Shown here: positions 7,811-15,371 of the stretch, one piece after another
Layout: the number at the start of each line of letters is the position of its first letter
Numbering within the stretch: the stretch's first letter is position 1
From: a virus
DNA length: 36,036 bases
Reading direction: 5' to 3' (one strand)
IMG/VR virus record: IMGVR_UViG_3300042517_000672
Location: 1 to 36,036 of that record
Made by a program: the position numbers and the translations under genes
Notes under the pieces: generated by a model
What the model saw: the letters and a program-made list of their open reading frames with translations, nothing else
What the model was told of the DNA's origin: nothing
Database searches by the model: none

Positions 7811-8083
7811 ATGGGAAAGTATTTAAACAAAGACCTGAAGGGCAATTCACTTCCAGCAGTTGGAAAGTATGGTAAATTGGTAGATAGTGGAGCAATACCA
7901 ACTGATGCAACATTTAAACCGAACTTATGTTGTGTTGTAGAAAACGGACCATTTGATGCATGTGGGTGGGTATTTGATGAGCTTGAATTTGAAGCGTTTA
8001 CAATGCCACATGACGCCAGACCTAAGCGTTGGCTGATTATTGAAGGAATTGAAAACCTAGTAGACAAAAGCTTTACTAATTGA
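7811..8083 (+). CDS. Hypothetical protein, 90 aa
   Basis: Function unknown. The pattern LKGNSLPAVGKYGKL, then FDACGWVFDELEFEAF, then DARPKRWLII resembles small conserved proteins of other phages in which the protein ends with RPK.WLI. The stop is TGA, which shows that the standard bacterial code applies. Confidence 0.65.
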   Translation: MGKYLNKDLKGNSLPAVGKYGKLVDSGAIPTDATFKPNLCCVVENGPFDACGWVFDELEFEAFTMPHDARPKRWLIIEGIENLVDKSFTN

Positions 8084-8100
8084 AAACAAAATATTACCCA

Positions 8101-8316
8101 ATGGAAAATAATATAGTGGTTTTACATAGAAGCATTAACTACAACAACAGCCATAATTTTAAAGCGAATACTGAACGTATATGCGAGCGATACAAGGTTG
8201 GTGTTGATGTTCTGGAGGTTGGTGTTACCAATTGGATAATATACCAAACTAGAGACTTTAAAATCGTCTTAGAGGGCAATATTGATGTGCTGAGGATCGT
8301 TGAGCAAATAATATAG
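8101..8316 (+). CDS. Hypothetical protein, 71 aa
   Basis: No family recognised. A TTG overlapping the previous stop would add seven residues. I prefer the ATG at 8101, which gives MENNIVVLHRSINYN. Beta-rich middle (YKVGVDVLEVGVTNWIIY). Confidence 0.5.
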   Translation: MENNIVVLHRSINYNNSHNFKANTERICERYKVGVDVLEVGVTNWIIYQTRDFKIVLEGNIDVLRIVEQII

Positions 8317-8341
8317 AAAGTTAAACATAAAAACAACTAAT

Positions 8342-8689
8342 ATGCAATTGATTGACAGATTTTTAAAAGAAACAAATTCCTTTGTAGTAATTGCAATACC
8401 TACAGGAAGTGAAAAGCAACTTATAGAAGTGAAGCCTATAGAAAAAGAGTTTACATTGGAAGAGGTTAAAACAGCCTTAAAAATGAAAGAAAACGAATAC
8501 GTTGAAATGGTTACATGCAACGAAGATTGGATGTTCTTATGCGACGAAGAGGGTAAACTTAAAGAACAGCCTATAAACTATGTAGCTACTGAAATATGGA
8601 ACAAGTTTTGTATTGAAAGAAGTGGACATAAGAGCGGTGACTTCTTAGTTGGCAATGTAATATTCATGAAACGTAATTTACTTTCATAA
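8342..8689 (+). CDS. Hypothetical protein, 115 aa
   Basis: No family recognised. Residues 5-60 give a strand, a turn and a helix (FVVIAIPTGSEKQLIEVKP, then LEEVKTALKM). Its stop codon TAA shares a base with the ATG of the following membrane peptide. Confidence 0.6.
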   Translation: MQLIDRFLKETNSFVVIAIPTGSEKQLIEVKPIEKEFTLEEVKTALKMKENEYVEMVTCNEDWMFLCDEEGKLKEQPINYVATEIWNKFCIERSGHKSGDFLVGNVIFMKRNLLS

Positions 8690-8799
8690 TGAAAACATAT
8701 CCATTAGAAACAGCGATAGGGTTGATTGTATTAGCAGTTGTAATATATGCCATTAGAATAGTTTTTAAAGTAATAAAAGATTTGACTGAAAATGGGTAG
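8689..8799 (+). CDS. Single-span membrane peptide, 36 aa
   Basis: A short frame starting ATG that overlaps the preceding stop by one base (TAATG) and overlaps the next gene by eight bases. A hydrophobic helix (residues 9-27, AIGLIVLAVVIYAIRIVFK) is followed by a basic then mixed tail. The tight coupling on both sides and the clean membrane span argue that it is real. Role unknown; small phage membrane peptides include holin helpers and superinfection-exclusion proteins. Confidence 0.6.
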   Translation: MKTYPLETAIGLIVLAVVIYAIRIVFKVIKDLTENG

Positions 8800-9094
8800 A
8801 TATTCAGAACCTTTGTTTGGTGCAATGGTGGATAAGAATGGTAAACTTAAAATGAGTTGCACTATTATACATGGAGACGATAATACATTAGGTAAGTTTG
8901 TTGATATTACAGATGAAAGGTATGCTAATTCTGGACTTGACGAACAAGGTGAAGGTTATTTATTTGAATGGAGTGAACTATTTGGCACTAGTACAAACCT
9001 AATAGGGTTGGATATAAAAGACATACGGAATGCAAACCTAGTTGAATCATTAGTTGAAGCATTTTTGAAAAGCAAAAACATAAAAATTGATTAA
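8792..9094 (+). CDS. Hypothetical protein, 100 aa
   Basis: Unknown. It opens with MGRYSEPLFGAMVDKNGKL, a strand-turn-strand, and ends in a helix (ESLVEAFLKSKNIKID). It overlaps the ligase gene by eight bases. Confidence 0.65.
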   Translation: MGRYSEPLFGAMVDKNGKLKMSCTIIHGDDNTLGKFVDITDERYANSGLDEQGEGYLFEWSELFGTSTNLIGLDIKDIRNANLVESLVEAFLKSKNIKID

Positions 9095-10250
9095 GACATT
9101 ATATAAAAAAGACAGCAATGGTAAGTTGATGCAATGGACTATTGAAACCATTGGTAAAAGCTTCAGAACTTGCGATGGATATGTGGGTGGCAAAATTACC
9201 ACGACATCACCAACTATTTGTACTAGTAAAAATGTTGGTAGAGTAAACGAAACGACACCTGAAGCGCAATGCATAATTGAAGCAAAAGCTAAAGTAGAAA
9301 AGAAAAAGAAGGAGCGTTGGTTGGACAGCATTGAAGAATGTGATTTTGTGTTTGATTACCCACTAGACCCGATGTTGGCTCGTGAATACAACAAAGCCAT
9401 AAAAGTAATTGAAATCACTAGATACTTTGCATTACAGCCAAAGCTTGATGGCATACGTTGTACAGCCAAAAGAAGCAAACCTGGAATATACACTAGGGAA
9501 GGTAATAAAATTGTATCGTGTCCACATATTGAGGCAATGGTGGCTGACATATTTATGAATAACACATGGTTGGAAGCCATTGATGGTGAGTTGTACAATC
9601 ACGAGTTTAAAGACAACTTTGATGAAATAGTAAGTATAGTTAGAACACAACTACCAACTGAAGAGGATTTACAAAAGTCTTACAAGTACATGCAGTATCA
9701 TGTGTACGATTGTGTTACCAATAATATTGAAGATACATTTAAAGAAAGGTACGAATATTTTAGTAATGCAACTTTTGATAACTACAAAGGTGGGTACAGA
9801 ATAAGTAAGCATTTAAGAATAGTGAAAACCAAATTTGTACAGAACCATGAACCACTAGTGCAAAGGATTTACGAAATGTTTTTGGAAGAAGGTTATGAAG
9901 GCATGATGTACCGAAATCCACTAAGCACATACCAAGAGGGTAAAAGAACCAAAGACCTAATAAAACGTAAAGAACACATTGACAAGGAGTTTATACTTAT
10001 TGATGTACTTGAAGGTTTGGGCAATAGAGCAGGAATGGCAGGAAAGGTAGTATGTAAAATTGGACCACATACCTTTGAAGCCAACATAAAGGGCAAAAAT
10101 AGATTCAATACAGCCTTTGAATGGTTTAAGGAACTACTTGTAAACAAACATAAATATATAGGCGAAATTGTGACCATACGTTACCAGAACCTGACACCAG
10201 ACGGTAAGCCTAGATTTGGTAGAATGATAGCCATTAGGAACTACGAATAG
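9087..10250 (+). CDS. ATP-dependent DNA ligase
   Basis: Seals nicks in duplex DNA through a lysine-AMP intermediate. The nucleotidyltransferase motifs are all visible: motif I KLDGIR at 119-124 with catalytic Lys119, motif III IDGELY near 165-170, motif IV GYEGMMYR near 269-276, and motif V IKRKEHIDKEFILID near 292-306. An OB domain follows, ending in ITIRYQ-like and PRFGRM strands. The first 60 residues (LYKKDSNGKLMQWTIE, later NVGR) form an N-terminal domain seen in other phage ligases. That domain starts before the first ATG (9129), so I choose the TTG at 9087. Acts with the exonuclease and DenV homologue in replication and repair. Confidence 0.93.
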   Translation: MIKTLYKKDSNGKLMQWTIETIGKSFRTCDGYVGGKITTTSPTICTSKNVGRVNETTPEAQCIIEAKAKVEKKKKERWLDSIEECDFVFDYPLDPMLAREYNKAIKVIEITRYFALQPKLDGIRCTAKRSKPGIYTREGNKIVSCPHIEAMVADIFMNNTWLEAIDGELYNHEFKDNFDEIVSIVRTQLPTEEDLQKSYKYMQYHVYDCVTNNIEDTFKERYEYFSNATFDNYKGGYRISKHLRIVKTKFVQNHEPLVQRIYEMFLEEGYEGMMYRNPLSTYQEGKRTKDLIKRKEHIDKEFILIDVLEGLGNRAGMAGKVVCKIGPHTFEANIKGKNRFNTAFEWFKELLVNKHKYIGEIVTIRYQNLTPDGKPRFGRMIAIRNYE

Positions 10251-10264
10251 GCATTAACATTTAA

Positions 10265-10324
10265 TTAACAAGTTAATTCTAGGATAATCACTAATCACGT
10301 ATTACATTTGTATTGTAATTAAAA
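10265..10324 (+). promoter_or_regulatory. Bacteroidota-type promoter, copy 4 of 5
   Basis: TTAACAAGTTA at 10265, TAG at 10280-10282, 20 bases, TACATTTG at 10303-10310, then the shared TTTGTATTGTAATTAAAA block. The upstream half matches copy 1 base for base over about 24 bases. It drives the OB-fold protein and DenV-like genes. Confidence 0.85.
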
Positions 10325-10333
10325 CTAAAAACA

Positions 10334-11338
10334 ATGCAAACAGCGATTAACCACAGCGACGAAACCTTAAAACAAGCAGAAGCCATTTGTAGCGCAAACA
10401 GCGTTGACAATGGTATCTGCATGTACTTTGTAACATTGGGGCAAAGCAGTAATTCAAAAGATGTACGTTTTGTACTATACCGACTATCCTTGAAGCAAAA
10501 TAGGTACATTGAACCTTTCAAATTTCAATGCATACTAGGTGACGACCTCATTGAGTCATGTATAAAAGCCAAGTCAATTGTGGGTACAAATCCGCTAGTT
10601 ATTGACTTTGAGAGACAAAACAAAATTGCCAATTATGCCAAGTGGACACCAGAAGTTATTAGATTTGGAAAGCATTATGGGTTAAGTTTAAACGAGGTTC
10701 CTGAAAAATATGTGTGCTGGATTGCCAATGGTTGTTCAATATACAACGAGGATTACAAGTGTTGGGAAAGCAAATTTTTTGGTGGCGAGGAGTTTATGCA
10801 AACAGCTAGACAAGTAGCCGAGCGGTTGGGTTATGGTAAAACAATTGAATTGACACCAAACAACTTTAAGTTTTTTACCAATGAGCAGTACGAAAAGCAT
10901 TTAGCAAAACAAGCTGAATTAGCACTACTAGTACATGACCATCACGAAACCAATGGTAAAAGGGTTACAAAGAAATTAACCATTATTAGAGTTGGTGGTT
11001 ATGAATCGCAATTTGGTTATACGCAAATAGTTGCCTTTAAAGATGGGGAAAACAAGGTTTACACATACAAGGGTGGCTCGTTTCCAATTCAAGCCGTAGT
11101 GGGCAATACAAGAACCATTATGGGTACTATCAAGCATGGTGATTACAAAGGGCAAAAACAAACACTTTTACAAAGGGTAAAGGTGTTGCCCTATACATTT
11201 GAGGAATACAAAGTGTTACGTTTAGAGTACATGGGTAACAGACCTGAAAACGAAGCACTGGATATACTTTATAGTTTAGTTGGTGATAACAGCTTGTTTG
11301 ACAAGTATGAAGCATTATTGGAAACAAAAATAGCATAA
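10334..11338 (+). CDS. OB-fold protein with an exonuclease X C-terminal-like motif
   Basis: A 334-residue protein of uncertain job. Residues 109-132 (VIRFGKHYGLSLNEVP, then KYVCWI) match the small 'FGKHKG..l.evP..Yl.W' module found at the end of exonuclease X and in other nucleic-acid proteins. Residues about 209-293 look like an OB fold of a type common in phage and plasmid proteins: KKLTIIRVGGYESQFGYT, a strand with VAFKDGENKVYTY, then MGTIKHGDYKGQKQTLLQR. No nuclease active site is visible. A DNA- or RNA-binding role in replication is the best guess. It is first in the unit that also holds the DenV homologue. Confidence 0.6.
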   Translation: MQTAINHSDETLKQAEAICSANSVDNGICMYFVTLGQSSNSKDVRFVLYRLSLKQNRYIEPFKFQCILGDDLIESCIKAKSIVGTNPLVIDFERQNKIANYAKWTPEVIRFGKHYGLSLNEVPEKYVCWIANGCSIYNEDYKCWESKFFGGEEFMQTARQVAERLGYGKTIELTPNNFKFFTNEQYEKHLAKQAELALLVHDHHETNGKRVTKKLTIIRVGGYESQFGYTQIVAFKDGENKVYTYKGGSFPIQAVVGNTRTIMGTIKHGDYKGQKQTLLQRVKVLPYTFEEYKVLRLEYMGNRPENEALDILYSLVGDNSLFDKYEALLETKIA

Positions 11339-11343
11339 ACACA

Positions 11344-11730
11344 ATGACAAGAATAAATGTGGCAATTGCACCAAGAAAGCTAACAGACAGACATCTGTTA
11401 GCTGAGCATAGGGAAATTAAAAGAATACCGAATGCATTGGCTAAGTATGGTGTAAATTTGAACCTGAAAAATTTACCTAAGGAATTTACATTGGGTACTG
11501 GACATGTAAGGTTTTTCTACGATAAGGGTTTATACACATACAACAGATACATTGAAATTTACAAAGAATGTAAGCTAAGGAATTTTAATGTTGAATTTTA
11601 TGGCGATGCATGGCATGTGTATAAAGATTATCCTAGTTTGTACAAAGATTATGCACCTACCGATAAAGATTTTGAAGCAATAAAAAAAAGGTTGGTAACG
11701 AAAGACAAACGATATATAGGATTGTTATAA
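11344..11730 (+). CDS. denV: Pyrimidine dimer DNA glycosylase / endonuclease V (T4 DenV homologue)
   Basis: Removes ultraviolet-induced pyrimidine dimers by glycosylase plus AP-lyase action. The protein begins MTRIN exactly as T4 DenV does, which matters because Thr2 becomes the attacking amine after Met removal. The HLLAEHREIKR segment at 17-27 matches T4 HLMAEYREL.R and carries the equivalent of catalytic Glu23 (here Glu24, one residue inserted), and LGTGHVRFFYDKGLYTYNR (51-69) matches the T4 LGAGHVTFFYDK block. It is 128 residues against 138 in T4: the C-terminal aromatic tail that contacts the dimer in T4 (WYKYYG) is reduced to KRYIGLL. Residues come from the window; T4 roles are established knowledge. 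Confidence 0.9.
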   Translation: MTRINVAIAPRKLTDRHLLAEHREIKRIPNALAKYGVNLNLKNLPKEFTLGTGHVRFFYDKGLYTYNRYIEIYKECKLRNFNVEFYGDAWHVYKDYPSLYKDYAPTDKDFEAIKKRLVTKDKRYIGLL

Positions 11731-11745
11731 CATAAAACAAACAAA

Positions 11746-11991
11746 ATGAGAACACAAGATTTTGACGTACAGCAATTAATAGATGATTTGCAAGGTACTT
11801 GCACAAGCATAAACGACCATTTGCCTGAAGGTATGGATGACATGGATTTAACAAGCGAAGACCATGACGTAATAGATAACCAAATATTTTTATGTGAAAC
11901 TTGTGGATGGTGGTGTGAAATATCTGAACAAGATGAAGATGGTAATTGCCAAGATTGCCATGAAGCAAGTGAAGAAGACGAAGATGAGTAA
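11746..11991 (+). CDS. Acidic zinc-ribbon protein, 81 aa
   Basis: The C-terminal half holds two cysteine pairs, CETCGWWCE and CQDCH, that should form a zinc ribbon. The rest is very acidic, ending SEEDEDE. Similar short proteins with a C..CGWWCE motif occur in other phages and bacteria; function unknown. It overlaps the next gene by eight bases. Confidence 0.65.
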   Translation: MRTQDFDVQQLIDDLQGTCTSINDHLPEGMDDMDLTSEDHDVIDNQIFLCETCGWWCEISEQDEDGNCQDCHEASEEDEDE

Positions 11992-12265
11992 TTACCTAAA
12001 GCCTGAAAATTGCAACAAAGCAAAGTGTAAAACTTGCATGTTTAACTACAACGAGCATAGTGTGAGGTTGGGAAAGGAAAGAATGGAAGAAATTATTGGT
12101 TACTTATCAAAATTTGAAAGTAGTCATATTTGCCATACTACCAATAAGACATGTTATGGTGGTTTAGAATTACAAGCAAAGCTGATGCACCAAATGGGCG
12201 TCATAAAAGAACCAAGTGTAAACGAAATGATTAGTGAAGCAAATAGGATATTAAATGGGCAATAA
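11984..12265 (+). CDS. Cysteine-rich protein, 93 aa
   Basis: Reads MSNYLKPENCNKAKCKTC at its start, then a helix, then HICHTTNKTCYGGLELQAK. The C...C..C ... H.CH ... C spacing suggests metal binding, perhaps zinc or iron-sulfur. The frame is open further upstream (ATG at 11894), but that would overlap the preceding gene by 98 bases. The ATG at 11984, overlapping by eight bases, is the likely start. No function known. Confidence 0.6.
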   Translation: MSNYLKPENCNKAKCKTCMFNYNEHSVRLGKERMEEIIGYLSKFESSHICHTTNKTCYGGLELQAKLMHQMGVIKEPSVNEMISEANRILNGQ

Positions 12266-12770
12266 AAGGCTGAGTAGTAGGACAACTTATTTTTCTTCAA
12301 TTTTTGAATATACAAAAAGAAGGGATATAGCTAGTGCTAAAGCAAAAGCATTGAAGCCACTTATTACCACAGACACTAAAGCAAAAAGGGAATATGAAAA
12401 GCTTAGAAAGAGTTGCGATAACATGAATGCTAAACTATGTTCTTTAAGGAGAGCGGTTAAGCGTATGGACTTGATAAAGGAATACCTAGTTAAAGTTGAT
12501 GCGGTGTTTACAGAAGTAAGTTCGTATAAGATGCTAAACAGCAATATGAGCAAGAGTGAAAGGAAGATGTTTAGTAAGATGTTTTGTAAGTGGTGTTTAG
12601 AGAATGGTGTTAATGGCTATTATGTTCGGGTTTATGTCGGTGCAAAGGGTTTATGGACAATTAGCCGAAATAGGAAAACAATAAGCAAATTGATAGCAAA
12701 GAACACTAATGAGCGGAGAGTTTGGTTGCAACTGAAGGAAGAACTATTAAATAGAGGGTTAAACAAATAA
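12255..12770 (+). CDS. Basic hypothetical protein, 171 aa
   Basis: Strongly basic and mainly helical, with lysine/arginine-rich stretches throughout (residues 20-80 probably coiled coil). The C-terminal half is mixed (VNGYYVRVYVGAKGLWTISRN). It overlaps the previous gene by 11 bases. Nucleic-acid binding is plausible from charge alone; no family recognised. Confidence 0.6.
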   Translation: MGNKRLSSRTTYFSSIFEYTKRRDIASAKAKALKPLITTDTKAKREYEKLRKSCDNMNAKLCSLRRAVKRMDLIKEYLVKVDAVFTEVSSYKMLNSNMSKSERKMFSKMFCKWCLENGVNGYYVRVYVGAKGLWTISRNRKTISKLIAKNTNERRVWLQLKEELLNRGLNK

Positions 12771-12782
12771 ATTAAAACAAAT

Positions 12783-13100
12783 ATGGCAGATATAAAATGT
12801 TTATGTGTGAATGCTAAGAACAAGCCTAGTGAGATACCAATTGAAAAGTGGGTTGTTGAGATGGAGCAGTACAGCGTAATCTCCATGATTAGAGATAAGG
12901 ATGGTAAGTTGGGTATACAAGTATCTGAAATAGATTTAGATGAAACTTGTAAGCCTTATGAAATGTTTGATATAAGAAGATTTGCATTCCGTGGGCAAGA
13001 CATTACAGCATTGCAAGAATTAGGTCAAGTATGTAGTGAAATTGATTGGGATACTCCAATGTTGGAACAATTAAATTTACAAACAATAGAACAAAACTAA
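12783..13100 (+). CDS. Conserved hypothetical protein, 105 aa
   Basis: The pattern KCLCVNAKNKPSEIPIEKWV, a strand-turn-strand, then VSEIDLDETCKPYEMFDIRRF resembles a small protein I recall from other Bacteroidota phages and mobile elements. The central strands could form a small barrel. No function known. Confidence 0.65.
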   Translation: MADIKCLCVNAKNKPSEIPIEKWVVEMEQYSVISMIRDKDGKLGIQVSEIDLDETCKPYEMFDIRRFAFRGQDITALQELGQVCSEIDWDTPMLEQLNLQTIEQN

Positions 13101-13101
13101 T

Positions 13102-13317
13102 ATGAAAAAAGGTACAAGAATGATATACGATACCCAAAATGATTATGATTTTTGTAAGTATGTGGAGAATTTTGATGAAGATTTTTCCATAGTTCAATTT
13201 ACAAGTGGTGAAAACAATGGTAAGGAAATTAAGGTACTTACAGCACACTTGCATTTTGATAATCCTGGGAACGTGATGGCTATTTACAACAAATATAATA
13301 CCGATGGCAACAAGTAA
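13102..13317 (+). CDS. Hypothetical protein, 71 aa
   Basis: Unknown. Acidic N-terminal half with several aromatic residues (YDFCKYVENFDEDF). One base separates it from the previous stop, and its last 14 bases overlap the next gene, so it sits in a coupled run. Confidence 0.55.
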   Translation: MKKGTRMIYDTQNDYDFCKYVENFDEDFSIVQFTSGENNGKEIKVLTAHLHFDNPGNVMAIYNKYNTDGNK

Positions 13318-13651
13318 TAAAAGGTTAATTAGAAAGAAGATGTTGGCACTATTGAAGGACGAATTGTTTACAATTGATACCGAATTGCTGAACCTGAAAA
13401 CGAATGTAAACAATGCATTGGTTGAGGGGTTAAAGGTAAAAAATATAAACCTAGAAACCATTAAGGAAATAAGAGAAAAGGTGCAAGGATTACAAGGTTC
13501 TATAAATGATGTAAACAGGAGCATACATAGGTTTTCATTAAACAAAATTGATTATGGTTGGCATGTGTTGGTAGAAAAAGAAGAAGATGAGGATGGTGAT
13601 ATTGAAAACATTGTTACGTCCAAGCATTTTTTGGATAAGCATTTAAAGTAA
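13304..13651 (+). CDS. Hypothetical coiled-coil protein, 115 aa
   Basis: Residues 5-75 form a long heptad-like helix (LLKDELFTIDTELLNLKTNV, later IREKVQGLQGSINDVN). An acidic loop (EKEEDEDGD) and a short helix end the protein. No family recognised. Confidence 0.6.
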   Translation: MATSNKRLIRKKMLALLKDELFTIDTELLNLKTNVNNALVEGLKVKNINLETIKEIREKVQGLQGSINDVNRSIHRFSLNKIDYGWHVLVEKEEDEDGDIENIVTSKHFLDKHLK

Positions 13652-13682
13652 AGATTGTTTAATATAAAAACGTAAATGCAAA

Positions 13683-14510
13683 ATGAAAAGAATATTTTTA
13701 AACAAAAAAGATGGCAATTTCTATAGTTCTGATAACTACAACAGAAGCCAAGCCATATTCACACAACTTGAAGTAGTTTTAAATGAAGGTGACGAAAAAA
13801 CCAAGTGTTTTGTGCCAACTGAAATACATGTAAGTAAAAGCGATATACCGAGCAATGATAGGATTGAACTTTTACCTAGTATAATTGTTTTAAACAATGG
13901 TGACGAATTAACATTGATGGTAAATTCTGAAGAAGAATTTAAGTACATTGATGAACATGGTGACGACAATTACAAATACGACAAAACTTTGTTTAGACAA
14001 GTTGCTGAAGTAAAGCATTTTATTAGCGGTGTAATGTTGAATGTAAGGGCAAATAAAAATGACTTTGAAATGTATTGTATATTTTCATCATACATTGCTA
14101 AACCTAAGTATAAAGAAGTTAAGGATGACATTGGTGGTGGCACTACTTTTCCACACTTCATAGCATTCATAGCACAAGATGGTGTTTTAGTTGATGGTGA
14201 AGCGTTTCATAGTGTAAACTTGTTAACACTTGCTGAAGATAAAGGCATGTACTTCAAAGGAAAAGAAATGTCACCTAGTTTAATATATTTTAAGCATGAA
14301 AAGAATGCAACTAAGTATGTTAGATTACATGAAACTAGATTTAGTTTAGTTCAGTTGGTTGCAATACTTAAAACATATACTTCACCCATTGGTAATCCAG
14401 TAGATTTACTAGCAAATGATGAGGAGTTGAATAATATGGTTAATAATTCAATTTTGTGTAAAAAAGCAATATTAGATAGTTTACAATTTAAACAATTATA
14501 CAATGCCTAA
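13683..14510 (+). CDS. Hypothetical protein, 275 aa
   Basis: No family recognised. Beta-rich in the first 170 residues, with a glycine-rich turn (KDDIGGGTTFPHFIAFIA at about 148-165), then helical to the end. Its stop overlaps the start of the next gene by eight bases. Confidence 0.65.
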   Translation: MKRIFLNKKDGNFYSSDNYNRSQAIFTQLEVVLNEGDEKTKCFVPTEIHVSKSDIPSNDRIELLPSIIVLNNGDELTLMVNSEEEFKYIDEHGDDNYKYDKTLFRQVAEVKHFISGVMLNVRANKNDFEMYCIFSSYIAKPKYKEVKDDIGGGTTFPHFIAFIAQDGVLVDGEAFHSVNLLTLAEDKGMYFKGKEMSPSLIYFKHEKNATKYVRLHETRFSLVQLVAILKTYTSPIGNPVDLLANDEELNNMVNNSILCKKAILDSLQFKQLYNA

Positions 14511-14694
14511 CAAAATAAAAATCATACAGGAAACTAATTTACAAAAGTTAGAAGATTCAGTAAATAACTACCTTAAAAGCATTGGCAATTCAGCAATTTA
14601 TGGTACTCCACAATTACTTGAAAGCCAAGAAAGCTATACAATGTTCATTTGCCACTATGTTCCAGTTGAACCATTAGAAAAAGAAGTAGACTAA
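14503..14694 (+). CDS. Hypothetical protein, 63 aa
   Basis: Small frame lying between, and touching, two real genes: it overlaps the first by eight bases and ends at the base before the exonuclease ATG. One helix, then a short beta region (YTMFICHYVPVEP). Function unknown. Confidence 0.55.
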   Translation: MPNKIKIIQETNLQKLEDSVNNYLKSIGNSAIYGTPQLLESQESYTMFICHYVPVEPLEKEVD

Positions 14695-15348
14695 ATGAAA
14701 AGAAACCACATAGTACTAGATTGTGAAACTGGAGGGTTAAGTTGTTTTGATAACCCAATTACAGAAATAGCCTTACAAGTCCTTAGCAATAAGGATTTGG
14801 AAGTTTTATACTCATACGAAACGTATGTTAAGCCATATCAGGATTTGGTTATAACAAAGGAAGCAATTGAAAAGACGCAAACTTCAATGACTGAAATTAA
14901 TTATGGTGTTGATTACAAGGTGCTATTGAAGCAACTTATTACCACATTTGACAAGTACACAATAAGAACAAGCAAGTCTCAATATAAACCAATACTAGTT
15001 GCTCACAATGCTGATTTTGATGCTGGATTTTTAGAAGTGCTATTTGCCTACGATAACAAAGATTTATACGATTACATTGATAAGGTGTTGTTTTGCACAC
15101 AAAGGGAAATGGAACGAATAGATGGATACATAGAGGACAAAAAAAGTAAACTAAGCTATACACTAGGTAATTGTTGCAATAGGATGGGTATTGAGCTTAA
15201 AAATGCTCATGGTGCTATGAATGATGTAATTGCCACAACGGAGTTATTTAATTGTATTGTGAATAAGATGCGTGGTGGCACTATTGACAATACTACAAAG
15301 CAAAAGCCTAAACAGACAAAAAAGGCTAGACAGTTTTTTGAATTTTAA
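14695..15348 (+). CDS. DEDDh 3'-5' exonuclease (DnaQ-like)
   Basis: Removes nucleotides from 3' ends, as in proofreading or primer trimming. All DEDDh residues are visible: Asp9 and Glu11 in VLDCETGG, Asp107 in HNADFD, and His172 with Asp177 in AHGAMNDV. At 217 residues it is a stand-alone exonuclease, not fused to a polymerase. The last 30 residues are lysine-rich (KQKPKQTKKARQ), likely a DNA-binding or partner tail. No DNA polymerase is in the window, so it may serve one encoded elsewhere or by the host. Confidence 0.88.
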   Translation: MKRNHIVLDCETGGLSCFDNPITEIALQVLSNKDLEVLYSYETYVKPYQDLVITKEAIEKTQTSMTEINYGVDYKVLLKQLITTFDKYTIRTSKSQYKPILVAHNADFDAGFLEVLFAYDNKDLYDYIDKVLFCTQREMERIDGYIEDKKSKLSYTLGNCCNRMGIELKNAHGAMNDVIATTELFNCIVNKMRGGTIDNTTKQKPKQTKKARQFFEF

Positions 15349-15371
15349 AACTAAACAAATAAATATACAAA

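Noticed and set aside
11894-11983. Longer start for the cysteine-rich protein
   Set aside because: Would overlap the zinc-ribbon gene by 98 bases. The ATG at 11984 gives the short overlap typical of this genome.
13003-13545. 180-residue open frame on the minus strand
   Set aside because: Covers three coupled + strand genes. The hydrophobic translation is what reversed AT-rich, lysine-rich coding sequence produces.
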